Shown one piece after another: positions 6,945 through 15,410 of a DNA stretch of 64,000 bases. This DNA comes from Streptomyces sp. NBC_00258. GTDB taxonomy: Bacteria; Actinomycetota; Actinomycetes; Streptomycetales; Streptomycetaceae. The notes under the pieces were generated by a model that was given only the letters and a program-made list of their open reading frames with translations, was not told the origin of the DNA and did not search any database. How positions within the stretch are numbered: the first letter of the stretch is position 1; each line of letters opens with the position of its first letter. Location: NCBI RefSeq assembly GCF_036182465.1, contig NZ_CP108081.1, forward strand, positions 2,728,001-2,792,000. The letters run 5' to 3'. The position numbers and the translations under genes are program-made.

Positions 6945-8576
6945 TCAGCTCTTTCCGCCGGTGCACGTCTGTCTCTTCCCTCGTCCGTCTCCTCGTCCGT
7001 CTCCTCGTCTGACTCCTGGTTGTCCGCTCCCTTGTCTGTCTCTGCCGCCGGTATGCGTGGGTCCGGCGGCTGTTCCCGCCGACCCGTGCGACAGCGGCAG
7101 CGACCGCGACGTCGGCGTCTCAGCTCGCACCAGCCCTCGTATCGCGGGCACCGAGAGCAGTGCCGTCGCCACGACGAGGGTCATGGCGCCGGCCACGAGG
7201 AGGACGTGGTCCGCGCCGAGGGCCGCCGCGGCCGGGCCGGCGAGGGCCTGGCCGACCGGCATCATGGCCAGGGAGCCGGCGATGTCGTAGGCGTGGATGC
7301 GGTTGAGGGCATCGGGCGGGACCTGGGTCTGCACGCTGGTCGCCCACATGACGCCCCAGAACGACAGGCCCGCGCCCGCTATTGCCGCACCGGCCGCCAT
7401 CGCCGCCACCCCGAAGCCCGCTCCGACGGCGGCCGGGAAGCAGGCGAAGGCGAAGAGGGCGAGCGAACCCGCGCGAAGCATGTGCCGAGGACGCAGTCGC
7501 AGTGCGATCAGGCCGCCTATGACCGTGCCCGCGCCGAGGGCGGAGTTGACCAGGCCGTAGGCGCGCGGGCCGTGCTCCTGGACGACTTCCGTCGCGACCA
7601 GCGGGACCGTCGGACCCCAGACGGAGATCATCAGGACGCACCAGATGACGATGACTGCCCACAGCCACGTACGGGATCTGAACTCCCGCCAGCCCTGGAC
7701 GAGATCGGCCCCGAAGCCGTTCGTGCGGGCCCGGTGGTCGGGGTCGGCCGGGGGCAGCCGGAGCAGCAGGAGACACAGGGCGCTCAGGGCGTACGTCGTG
7801 GCGTGGGCCGCGAAGACTCCGCCGGGGGAGGCGAAGGCGACCAGCAGGCCGGCGATCGCGGGGCCCGCCAGCTGGGCCGTGGACTCCGCGACCCGTATGG
7901 CGCCGTTGGCCGCCTGGACGTCGGTGGCGAGCCGGGGCACCGTGCTGGCGACGCCGGGCTCGAAGATCGCGGCCGCCGCGCCGTTGACCGCGCCGATCGC
8001 ACAGATCTGCCAGAGCACGACGTGGCCGGTGAAGAACAACGTGGCGGCGACGGACTGGCTGCCCAGCCGCACCACATCGGCACCGATCATCAGCAGACGG
8101 GTGCTGAACCGGTCGGCGAAGACCCCGCCGAAGATCACCAGACCCGCGAAGCAGGCGGCCGACGCGGCCATGGCCAGGCCGACGGCCCCCACCCCGTAGC
8201 CGTGCTGCAGCAGACCCGCCGCCAGCGCCACGGGCAACATCGTGTCGCCCAGCTTGGCGACGGCCCGCGCGGTGAAGAACAGTCCGAAATCCCGCGACCA
8301 GACCTTCCGGGAACCGCCTGCGTCACTCACCTCACGACGACCGGCCCCACCGCCCGCGCCACGCCGACCGACACCCGTGTCCCGGTAACCGGCGCCCGCA
8401 TCACAGTGCCTGACACCCGCGTCACGCTGGCCCCCGTCCGCGCCAGGGTGACCGGCGCCCGCATCACGGTGACCGACACCCGGTCCGCGCCCGCCAACCC
8501 CGAGGTCACGGCCACCGGCACCCGTCCCCTCCTCCGACGACGGCGCCTCGCCCGAGGACGACCCGCCCCCAGCCAT
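6945..8576 (-). CDS. MFS transporter (drug-efflux type) with repetitive N-terminal extension
   Basis: The core, from about residue 85, is a 12-helix major facilitator of the enterobactin-exporter/DHA3 type. It opens with RDFGLFFTARAVAKLGDTML, has the inter-helix loop GGVFADRFSTRLLM, and has many Gly/Ala-rich helices. It probably exports a drug or metabolite by proton antiport. The first about 80 codons are a low-complexity stretch with recurring RDAG/GAGH units encoded by degenerate DNA repeats (8340-8530). A GTG at 8330 just before the core would give a more usual 461-residue protein and is a serious alternative start. It is convergent with the transketolase genes. Confidence 0.78.
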   Translation of the reverse strand: MAGGGSSSGEAPSSEEGTGAGGRDLGVGGRGPGVGHRDAGAGHPGADGGQRDAGVRHCDAGAGYRDTGVGRRGAGGGAGRREVSDAGGSRKVWSRDFGLFFTARAVAKLGDTMLPVALAAGLLQHGYGVGAVGLAMAASAACFAGLVIFGGVFADRFSTRLLMIGADVVRLGSQSVAATLFFTGHVVLWQICAIGAVNGAAAAIFEPGVASTVPRLATDVQAANGAIRVAESTAQLAGPAIAGLLVAFASPGGVFAAHATTYALSALCLLLLRLPPADPDHRARTNGFGADLVQGWREFRSRTWLWAVIVIWCVLMISVWGPTVPLVATEVVQEHGPRAYGLVNSALGAGTVIGGLIALRLRPRHMLRAGSLALFAFACFPAAVGAGFGVAAMAAGAAIAGAGLSFWGVMWATSVQTQVPPDALNRIHAYDIAGSLAMMPVGQALAGPAAAALGADHVLLVAGAMTLVVATALLSVPAIRGLVRAETPTSRSLPLSHGSAGTAAGPTHTGGRDRQGSGQPGVRRGDGRGDGRGKRQTCTGGKS

Positions 8577-8688
8577 CCCCCTCACACCCCTCCCCCACCG
8601 ATCAGCCCCTCGACGGGACCGCGGCACCCCTCCGCGCCGAGCTCCCCACCTGCCTTCGGATCATGCCACGCGGCACTGACAACGCCCC

Positions 8689-9078
8689 TCAGCCGTCAGC
8701 CGGAAGCCCCAATTCCGGGTAGGACTCCAGCAGCCGGGTCGGAGCCGCCTGCCGCCAGGAGTCCGCGAGGATGTCACGCAACTCGTCCGAGTCCTCAAGA
8801 GCCGTGAGCCGCACACGCACCCAGGCGAAGCCCGCCTCGTGGTCGGCGATCCAGAACTTCCCGGGCTCGGCCAGGACCAGTTCGTCGCGCTCCTCCTTCG
8901 GGCAGCGCACGGCGATGGAGGTCTCTTCCTCGGGCAGCGTGGCGAACATCTTCCCCGCGACCCGGAAGGTGGGCATGCTCCAGGCGATCTTCTCCGTCGT
9001 GTCCGGCAGAGAGAGGCAGATTCGGCGTACGTCTTCGGCATCCTGCATGGAAGGAACCGTAGCCAATGCCACTGACAT
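8689..9078 (-). CDS. MmcQ/YjbR family protein
   Basis: A 129-residue protein of the YjbR/CyaY-like fold. It shows VRRICLSLPDTTEKIAW, then TFRVAGKMFATL, VRCPKEERDEL, and WVRVRLTAL, which are the family landmarks. Members are described as DNA-binding-like; the role is not established. An internal ATG at 9048 (MQDAEDV) fits the usual family length of about 118 residues and may be the true start. It stands alone between the MFS gene and the acetyltransferase. Confidence 0.75.
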   Translation of the reverse strand: MSVALATVPSMQDAEDVRRICLSLPDTTEKIAWSMPTFRVAGKMFATLPEEETSIAVRCPKEERDELVLAEPGKFWIADHEAGFAWVRVRLTALEDSDELRDILADSWRQAAPTRLLESYPELGLPADG

Positions 9079-9145
9079 TCACCTGCTGAGAGCCGGTACA
9101 GGCACCGCTGAGATCCGGTTCGGCCAACCCCCACGAGTGGGGCGG

Positions 9146-9697
9146 TCAACGACTCGGAGCAGGCTCCGAACCCTCGGTCGCCACCACGTACTTGTAGAGG
9201 ATCGTCGTCGGACGAAGCACCCCGGCAGGCGTCCGCGCGTAGTCGGGTATGACGCCCGCCCGGGTCCAACCCGCCGACCGGTAGAGGGACTCGGCCGGGC
9301 TGTCCGTCTCGGTGTCGAGGTTGAGCAGGGTCACGCCCGCCTCGGCGGCCGCGCGTTCGGCCGTCGCGAGCAGCGAGCGGCCGAGCCCTTTACCGCGACC
9401 CTCCCTGTGCACCATCAGCTTCGCCACCTCGGCGCGATGACTGCTGTTGGGCTTGTCCGGGAAGACCAGGCTGACGGTGCCGACGATCCGGCCCCGCGTG
9501 TACGCGGCCCACACGGCGAGACCGCCCTCCGCGAGCATGTCCGCCCGCCCCCGCCACCACTCGACGGCGGCCGCACGGTCGAGCGGGGCGAGGAATCCGA
9601 CCGACGCTCCCCCGTCGACGGTGTCGGTCAGCAGGTCGGCCAACTCGTCGACGGATCGGAGCAGTTGGTCGGCCGTGAGCCGTACGACGGTGATCAT
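9146..9697 (-). CDS. GNAT family N-acetyltransferase
   Basis: A 183-residue GCN5-type acetyltransferase. The acetyl-CoA loop is KLMVHREGRGKGLGRSLL (Q/RxxGxG/A type) at about residues 92-109, followed by LLNLDTETDSPAESLYRSAGW, the usual motif B. The acceptor is unknown. The ATG overlaps the stop of the upstream XRE-cupin gene by 4 bp (ATGA), so the two are translationally coupled, and the regulator probably governs the pair. Confidence 0.85.
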   Translation of the reverse strand: MITVVRLTADQLLRSVDELADLLTDTVDGGASVGFLAPLDRAAAVEWWRGRADMLAEGGLAVWAAYTRGRIVGTVSLVFPDKPNSSHRAEVAKLMVHREGRGKGLGRSLLATAERAAAEAGVTLLNLDTETDSPAESLYRSAGWTRAGVIPDYARTPAGVLRPTTILYKYVVATEGSEPAPSR

Positions 9698-10290
9698 GGC
9701 AGCACCACCGCCAGCACATAGCGCGCGTCCTCGGGGCCGGTGCACCGGAATCGAGTCGGCCCCCACACCCGCAACCGCAGGCAGTCGCCCGCGTCGAGCC
9801 GGTGCCCGGTGTCCTGGGCCGTGACCTCCAGCCGCCCGTCGAGCACCCAGATGTGCTGTTCGAGGCCGGCTACGGGCGGCCGGTCGTACGCGATGTCCGC
9901 ACCGGCCGCGAGCCGGCCCTCGACGAGTTCGCCGCGCAGCCCGGCATGCGGCGGGGACACGGAGCGGCGTACGAAACCGGACGCCCTGTCCTCCCAAACG
10001 GCCTGGTCGACGGCCCGTACCAGCAGGGCGGGCTCCGCCTCGACCTCGCTGAGCAGCTGCGACATGGTGCGGCCGTAGACCCCGCAGAGTCGGTTCAGGA
10101 GCGAGGCCGTCGGGCTGATCTCCGCGCGCTCGGCCCGGGACAGGGTCGACCGGCTCACCCCGCTGCGCTCGGCCAACTCGCCCAGGGACCAGCCTCGTTC
10201 GGCCCGCAGCTCGGCCAGCCGCACGCCGAGTCGGGCATCGACGGGGTCCGGGCCGCCGGCCTCCGCGGCAGCGCCTCCATCACTTCTCAT
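9694..10290 (-). CDS. XRE family regulator with C-terminal cupin
   Basis: A 198-residue two-domain regulator. An XRE helix-turn-helix at about residues 20-75 (LRAERGWSLGELAERSGVSRSTLSRAE) is followed by a cupin barrel at about 105-195, where EQHIWVLDGRLEV and LDAGDCLRLR are the two cupin motifs. The cupin would sense a small ligand. The gene starts 4 bp from a GGGAT-N3-ATCCC dyad, so it probably represses itself and the coupled acetyltransferase. This is one of two XRE-cupin regulators in the window. Confidence 0.88.
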   Translation of the reverse strand: MRSDGGAAAEAGGPDPVDARLGVRLAELRAERGWSLGELAERSGVSRSTLSRAERAEISPTASLLNRLCGVYGRTMSQLLSEVEAEPALLVRAVDQAVWEDRASGFVRRSVSPPHAGLRGELVEGRLAAGADIAYDRPPVAGLEQHIWVLDGRLEVTAQDTGHRLDAGDCLRLRVWGPTRFRCTGPEDARYVLAVVLP

Positions 10291-10294
10291 ATTC

Positions 10295-10307
10295 GGGATG
10301 CTATCCC
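10295..10307. promoter_or_regulatory. GGGAT-N3-ATCCC dyad before XRE-cupin gene
   Basis: The 13-bp inverted repeat GGGATGCTATCCC, set in AT-rich flanks (ATATTC and ATATAAG), lies immediately upstream of the XRE-cupin ATG at 10290. Its position suggests an autoregulatory operator overlapping the promoter or leader. Confidence 0.5.
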
Positions 10308-10338
10308 ATATAAGAAACGCGCCACCCGTGGGCGGCCA

Positions 10339-11241
10339 TCACACCGGTGCGGCCTCGCCCAGCGCCTCCAGCACCGGCCGGATCAGCGGATGCTCCTCGG
10401 CTCCCCGGCGCACGGCGGCGAAGACCCGGCGCGTGGGTGCGACCCCGTCGACGGGGCGTACGACCACACCCGCAAGATCCATGCCGCTCAGGGCAGAGCG
10501 CGGCACCAGGGCGACCCCCGCGTCCGCCGACGCGAGCGCGACGACCGCCCGGAAGTCGTCCGAGGAGTGTTCGAGACGGGGCTGGAATCCCGCGTGCTCA
10601 CAGGCCAGGACCACCACGTCGTGGCAGGGGTTTCCGGGGTACGGGCCGATCCACGGGTCCTTGGCCAGCTCGGCGAGCGGCACCTCCGTACGGTCGGCGA
10701 GGCGGTGGGTCACCGGGACCACGGCGTCGAACGGCTCGGCGTACAGCGGGATGTGCGCGAGGCGGGGGTCGTCGGCGTCCGGGGCGCCCCGGTACTCGAC
10801 GGCGACCGCCACGTCGACCTGCCGGTCGAGCACCATCGGCAGGCTGGCGTCGCCCTCGGCGTCCTGGACGCGGATACGGATGCCGGGCGCGGTCCGCGCG
10901 AGCCGGGCCACGGCGGGCGCGACGACCAGGCCGATACCGGTCGCGAAGGAGGCGACCGTGACCGTGCCCGCCGAACCCGAGTCGTACGCGGCGAGCTCCG
11001 CCTCGGCCTTCTCCAGCTGGGCGAGGACCGCGTTGGTGTGGCCGAGCAGGATCTCGCCGGCCGGAGTCAGGCGTACGCCCCTGGCGTTGCGCTCCACCAG
11101 GCGGTGGCCGGTCTCCTGCTCAAGGGCGGTGAGCTGTTGCGAGACGGCGGAGGGCGTGAGGTAGAGCGCGGCGGCGGCGGCCGTCACCGTGCGATGGTCC
11201 GCCACCGCACGGAGGATGTGGAGCCGCCGCGCTTCGATCAT
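10339..11241 (-). CDS. LysR family transcriptional regulator
   Basis: A 300-residue LysR-type regulator. The winged helix is at residues 1-60, with AAAALYLTPSAVSQQLTALEQETG as the recognition region and RGVRLTPAGEILL as the wing. The co-inducer-binding domain covers about residues 90-295. The usual target would be a neighbouring gene, but both flanks run in the same direction: kbl-tdh lies upstream behind a terminator. The regulated gene is therefore not obvious. Confidence 0.88.
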   Translation of the reverse strand: MIEARRLHILRAVADHRTVTAAAAALYLTPSAVSQQLTALEQETGHRLVERNARGVRLTPAGEILLGHTNAVLAQLEKAEAELAAYDSGSAGTVTVASFATGIGLVVAPAVARLARTAPGIRIRVQDAEGDASLPMVLDRQVDVAVAVEYRGAPDADDPRLAHIPLYAEPFDAVVPVTHRLADRTEVPLAELAKDPWIGPYPGNPCHDVVVLACEHAGFQPRLEHSSDDFRAVVALASADAGVALVPRSALSGMDLAGVVVRPVDGVAPTRRVFAAVRRGAEEHPLIRPVLEALGEAAPV

Positions 11242-11300
11242 GTGACCGATTCTCTCAGAGGTTCGCGCTCACTCTGCTGCTCCGGTCCTCAGCCCATCCG

Positions 11301-11322
11301 CGGGGCCGGGCACCCGGCCCCG
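11301..11322 (-). terminator. Terminator after kbl
   Basis: A perfect 10-bp stem CGGGGCCGGG/CCCGGCCCCG with a 2-nt loop lies 12 bp beyond the kbl stop at 11334. It lacks a T run, as is common in Streptomyces. Confidence 0.6.
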
Positions 11323-11333
11323 TTCCTCCGCGC

Positions 11334-12542
11334 TCAGGCCTTCGCCTCCGCCTCCAGCTCCGCCCTCGCCGCGACGAAGGCGTCCACAGCGCGGTTCACG
11401 TCCTCCGTCGAGTGCGCGGCGGACAGCTGTACGCGGATGCGGGCGCGGCCCTGCGGGACCACCGGGTACGAGAAGCCGATCACGTACACCCCGCGGTCGA
11501 GGAGCAGCTCCGCCATGCGTCCGGCGACGGCCGCGTCGCCGATCATGACCGGGGCGATGGCGTGGTCGCCGGGGAGGATGTCGAAGCCCTCCTCGGTCAT
11601 CCGGGAGCGGAACAGCGCGGTGTTCGCGGCGAGCTGCTCGCGCAGGTCGCCCGCCGACTCCAGCAGGTCGAGGACCTTGAGCGAGGCGGCGGCGATCACC
11701 GGGGCCAGGGTGTTCGAGAAGAGGTACGGGCGCGAGCGCTGGCGCAGCAGGGCGACGATCTCGGCGCGGGCGGCGACGTACCCGCCGGACGCGCCGCCGA
11801 GTGCCTTGCCGAGGGTGCCGGTGATGATGTCGACGCGGTCCATGACACCGTGCAGCTCGGGGGTGCCGCGGCCGCCCGGGCCGACGAAGCCGACGGCGTG
11901 CGAGTCGTCGACCATGACCATCGCGTCGTAACGGTCGGCGAGGTCGCAGATCTCGCGCAGCGGGGCCACGTACCCGTCCATGGAGAAGACGCCGTCGGTG
12001 ACGATCAGCCTGCGGCGGGCGCCCGCGGCCTCCTTCAACTGCTGTTCCAGGTCCGCGAGATCGCGGTTGGCGTAGCGGAGGCGGCGGGCCTTCGAGAGGC
12101 GGATGCCGTCGATGATCGACGCGTGGTTGAGGGCGTCGGAGATCACCGCGTCCTCCTCGCCGAGGAGGGTTTCGAAGACTCCGCCGTTGGCGTCGAAGCA
12201 GGAGGAGTAGAGGATCGTGTCCTCCTGGCCGAGGAAGGCGGAGAGGCGCTGTTCCAGCTCCTTGTGCACCTCCTGCGTACCGCAGATGAAGCGCACGGAC
12301 GCCATTCCGTAGCCCCAGCGGTCGAGGGCCTCGTGGGCGGCGGCGATCACCTCGGGGTGGTCGGCGAGACCGAGGTAGTTGTTCGCGCAGAAGTTGAGGA
12401 CCTCTCCGGGGCGGCCGCCCGCGGTGACGTTCACGGTCGCGGACTGCGGGCTGCCGATGACGCGCTCGGGCTTGTGCAGGCCTGCGGCGCGGATCTCGTC
12501 GAGGGTGGTGCGGAGGTCATCGCGTACGGAGTCGAACATCAT
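11334..12542 (-). CDS. kbl: 2-amino-3-ketobutyrate CoA ligase (glycine C-acetyltransferase)
   Basis: A 402-residue PLP enzyme of the alpha-oxoamine synthase family. It cleaves 2-amino-3-ketobutyrate with CoA to glycine and acetyl-CoA, the second step of threonine degradation. Family marks are FCANNYLGLADHPE near residue 50, MASVRFICGTQEVHKELE, VMVDDSHAVGF, and the PLP-lysine loop TGTLGKALGGASGG. It lies 6 bp after tdh, the first-step enzyme, so the pair is one operon. Two adjacent ATGs (12542, 12539) can serve as start. Confidence 0.95.
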   Translation of the reverse strand: MMFDSVRDDLRTTLDEIRAAGLHKPERVIGSPQSATVNVTAGGRPGEVLNFCANNYLGLADHPEVIAAAHEALDRWGYGMASVRFICGTQEVHKELEQRLSAFLGQEDTILYSSCFDANGGVFETLLGEEDAVISDALNHASIIDGIRLSKARRLRYANRDLADLEQQLKEAAGARRRLIVTDGVFSMDGYVAPLREICDLADRYDAMVMVDDSHAVGFVGPGGRGTPELHGVMDRVDIITGTLGKALGGASGGYVAARAEIVALLRQRSRPYLFSNTLAPVIAAASLKVLDLLESAGDLREQLAANTALFRSRMTEEGFDILPGDHAIAPVMIGDAAVAGRMAELLLDRGVYVIGFSYPVVPQGRARIRVQLSAAHSTEDVNRAVDAFVAARAELEAEAKA

Positions 12543-12548
12543 CAGTCC

Positions 12549-13580
12549 TTAGTGGGTCCAGTCGAGGATGACCTTGCCGCCGCGGCCGCTCGCCGCGTCG
12601 GCGAACGCCGCCTCGTAGTCGCGGTAGCCGTAGCGGCCGGTGATCACGGGGGCGAGGTCGAGGCCGCCTTCGAGGAGGACCGACATCGCGTACCAGGTCT
12701 CGAACATCTCGCGGCCGTAGATGCCCTTGATCGTGATCATGGAGGTGACGATCCGGGACCAGTCGACGGCGAACTCCTCGGACGGCAGTCCGAGCATGGC
12801 GATCTTTCCGCCGTGCGTCATGTTGGCGAGCATGTCGCGCATCGCGACGGGGTTGCCGGACATCTCCAGGCCGACGTCGAAGCCCTCGCGCAGGCCGAGC
12901 GTGCGCTGTCCGTCGGTGATGGTCGACTCGGCGACGTTCAGCGCGAGGCTGACGCCGATCTTGCGGGCGAGCTCCAGACGCTCCTCGCTGACGTCGGTGA
13001 CCACGACGTGCCGGGCCCCGGCGTGCTTGGCGACGGCGGCGGCCATCAGGCCGATGGGCCCCGCGCCGGTGATCAGTACGTCCTCTCCGACCAGCGGGAA
13101 CGACAGCGCGGTGTGCACGGCGTTGCCGAAGGGGTCGAAGATCGCGGCGACGTCGAGGTCGACGGGGACGCGGTGCACCCACACGTTGGACGCGGGCAGC
13201 GCGACATACTCGGCGAACGCGCCGTCGCGGCCGACGCCGAGCCCCACCGTGGCGCGGCACAGATGGCGCCGCCCGGCCTGGCAGTTGCGGCACTTGCCGC
13301 ACACGAGGTGGCCCTCGCCGCTGACCCGGTCGCCCACGGAGATGTCGCCGACGCCGGCGCCCGTCTCGACGACCTCGCCCACGAACTCGTGGCCGACCAC
13401 GAGCGGGGTCCTGATCGACTGCTGTGCCCAGCCGTCCCAGCTGCGGATGTGCAGGTCGGTGCCGCAGATACCGGTCCTGAGGACCTTGATCAGCACGTCA
13501 CCGGGTCCGACGACCGGCTCCGGTACGTCCATGAGCCGGAGTCCCGGCTCAGCCTTCTCCTTGACCAGCGCCTTCAACAC
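12549..13580 (-). CDS. tdh: L-threonine 3-dehydrogenase
   Basis: A zinc-dependent medium-chain dehydrogenase of 343 residues that oxidises L-threonine to 2-amino-3-ketobutyrate with NAD. It has GICGTDLHI (catalytic-zinc Cys), GHEFVGEVVETG, and the structural-zinc cysteines in CGKCRNCQAGRRHLC. The Rossmann loop is TGAGPIGLMAA. The start is GTG at 13580; TTG at 13577, 5 nt behind GGGAG, gives the usual MKALVKE opening and is equally possible. It is directly upstream of kbl, and together they convert threonine to glycine and acetyl-CoA. Confidence 0.95.
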   Translation of the reverse strand: MLKALVKEKAEPGLRLMDVPEPVVGPGDVLIKVLRTGICGTDLHIRSWDGWAQQSIRTPLVVGHEFVGEVVETGAGVGDISVGDRVSGEGHLVCGKCRNCQAGRRHLCRATVGLGVGRDGAFAEYVALPASNVWVHRVPVDLDVAAIFDPFGNAVHTALSFPLVGEDVLITGAGPIGLMAAAVAKHAGARHVVVTDVSEERLELARKIGVSLALNVAESTITDGQRTLGLREGFDVGLEMSGNPVAMRDMLANMTHGGKIAMLGLPSEEFAVDWSRIVTSMITIKGIYGREMFETWYAMSVLLEGGLDLAPVITGRYGYRDYEAAFADAASGRGGKVILDWTH

Positions 13581-13923
13581 GGCTCCCGTGTACGAGGGTT
13601 CCGGGCCGGGGCATGCCAAGGCAGACCCTGGCCCGGAGTGAGGGGTGGCGTCACGGCAGGGGGCATGGCGGGTGGGCCCATGCGGGAGCGCCTCTCAGCG
13701 GCTGCGGCGCTCCACTGCCGACGCGGAGAAATCTGCCGTACGCGGGCGCTGCGGTCCATCGAGGTTTTCTTAAGCTCCGCCGCAGCTTTCCTTCACGCCT
13801 CGCTCCCCTCTCCCGAATCCGCTTCCCTCCCACGCGTCCCTCGGACCCGCGAACGTGTCTGGCCTCTCGCCCGGCCCCGCCCCCTCGACGCGTCCGCTTC
13901 CTCGCATCACCCCGCCCCCCCCG
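13581..13923. other. Intergenic region upstream of tdh
   Basis: These 343 bp between tdh and the Gfo/Idh gene hold no convincing ORF, RNA or long dyad. They include a short AT-richer patch (TTTTCTTAAG at about 13765) where the tdh-kbl promoter probably lies. The part near 13900 is a C-rich stretch. Confidence 0.4.
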
Positions 13924-15108
13924 TCAGCGTGTCTGCCCCCTCTCGAAGTACGCGATCAGTTCCGCGTCCAGCATCGGCACCTCGTACGGAACGCCGCCCC
14001 CGCGCAGTGACTCGGTGGCCCGGAATCCCGCCGCAACCGCCATGCGCGCGGCCATCGGAGACGTGTCGGTGCGCCCTCCCTCGCGTGCGAACCGCAGGAA
14101 CTCCTCGATCAGCAGCGGGTCCGCGCCCCCGTGCTCGGCGTCCTGCTCCACGTCGGGCACCGGGTACTCGGCGTCGGCCTCGGCCCGGTACCCGGAGCGG
14201 CGGCCGTTCCATACCTTCACCACTCCCCCGGGCCCGTCCCCGAAGTTCTCCAGGCGGCCCGCGTCGCCGATGACGGTGTAGTTGCGCCAGTAGTCGGGGG
14301 TGAAGTGGCACTGCTGGTAGGCGGCCAACACCCCGTTGTCCAGGCGCATGTTGACGATCGACACGTCCTCGACGTCGATGACGGGGTTGAGCGCCCGCTG
14401 GGTGTGCGGCGGCCAGTGGCCGTCCTCCGTGTACCAGTCGTCGGACTTCGGCTCGCCCGGCGAACGACGGTGCGGATTGCCGCCGTACACCATCAGGTCG
14501 CCGAACGCCTGTACCCGCCGGGTGTATCCGCCCGCGAGCCAGTGCAGTACGTCGAGGTCGTGGGCGCCCTTCTGCAGCAACAGGCCGGTGGTGCACCGGC
14601 GTTCGGCGTGCCAGTCCTTGAAGTACCAGTCGCCTCCGTAGCCGACGAAGTGGCGTACCCACACTGTTTTGACCGTGCCTATGTCGCCGCGAAGGATGAG
14701 GTCGCGCATCAGCCGGATCACCGGCATGTGGCGCATGTTGTGGCCCACATACAGCCGTGTGCCGGTCTCGAAGGCCGTGCGCAGGATGAGGTCGCACCGC
14801 TCGATGGTGATGTCCAGGGGCTTCTCGACGAAGACGGGCTTGCCCGCGCGCAGGGCCTCGCAGGCGATGTCGGCATGGGTGTGGTCCGGGGTGAGGACGA
14901 GCACGGCGTCGACGTCCGGGTCGTCGATGACCTTGCGGTGGTCCTCGACGGTCCGGACGCCGGGGATGCGGTCGGCGGCGCGGTCCCGCAGTGCCGGGTC
15001 GTGTTCGGCGACGACGGTCACGCGCGAGCCCCGGCCGGGCCGGTGGGCGATGCGCGCGAGCGAACCGCGCAGGCCGAAGCCGAGGGCGCCGAGACGCAGG
15101 TCGGTCAT
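13924..15108 (-). CDS. Gfo/Idh/MocA family oxidoreductase
   Basis: A 394-residue NAD(P)-dependent oxidoreductase acting on sugars or cyclitols. The N-terminal Rossmann opens with RLGALGFGLRGSLA, and the family motif AGKPVFVEKPLD lies near residue 95. The C-terminal alpha/beta domain contains HNMRHMPVIR, KGAHDLDVLHWLAGG (catalytic His/Asp region) and HFTPDYWRNYTVIGD. It is divergent from a DUF2264 protein across 302 bp, which suggests a shared carbohydrate role. The exact sugar is unknown. Confidence 0.85.
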   Translation of the reverse strand: MTDLRLGALGFGLRGSLARIAHRPGRGSRVTVVAEHDPALRDRAADRIPGVRTVEDHRKVIDDPDVDAVLVLTPDHTHADIACEALRAGKPVFVEKPLDITIERCDLILRTAFETGTRLYVGHNMRHMPVIRLMRDLILRGDIGTVKTVWVRHFVGYGGDWYFKDWHAERRCTTGLLLQKGAHDLDVLHWLAGGYTRRVQAFGDLMVYGGNPHRRSPGEPKSDDWYTEDGHWPPHTQRALNPVIDVEDVSIVNMRLDNGVLAAYQQCHFTPDYWRNYTVIGDAGRLENFGDGPGGVVKVWNGRRSGYRAEADAEYPVPDVEQDAEHGGADPLLIEEFLRFAREGGRTDTSPMAARMAVAAGFRATESLRGGGVPYEVPMLDAELIAYFERGQTR

Positions 15109-15410
15109 GAGGTGCCTTCCCGTTCGGTGACGAGGAGTCGGGTCCGGCCGCGGGCGGTCCGGCCGTGTTCGTCCGAGGAGGCCGGGACCACCTGTGCCGG
15201 GGTCAACCTCCCATCGGGCGACGCCTTCCGCGAGGGCGCACGGGGGCCGCACATACGAACAGGGCCGCCCGTGGGGCAACAGCTCTCACGCTGTGCGCAC
15301 AGGACGCTTGGCATACGCACACGGCACGATTGATCTGTCGGCCCCCACCAGCCGTATCCCTCTTCGGAACCCGGAATCCCGCCCGGGAACAGAGGAGTCG
15401 GAAACCTGCC
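15109..15410. other. Divergent promoter region, Gfo/Idh - DUF2264
   Basis: This is a 302-bp spacer between two divergent genes. No clear operator dyad or small gene was recognised. A purine-rich AGAGGAG ribosome site for the DUF2264 gene ends it. Confidence 0.4.

Noticed and set aside
11412..14273. A 953-codon plus-strand open frame opposite kbl and tdh
   Set aside because: It is antisense to two well-recognised enzymes and has no domain pattern; long antisense frames are expected at this GC content.
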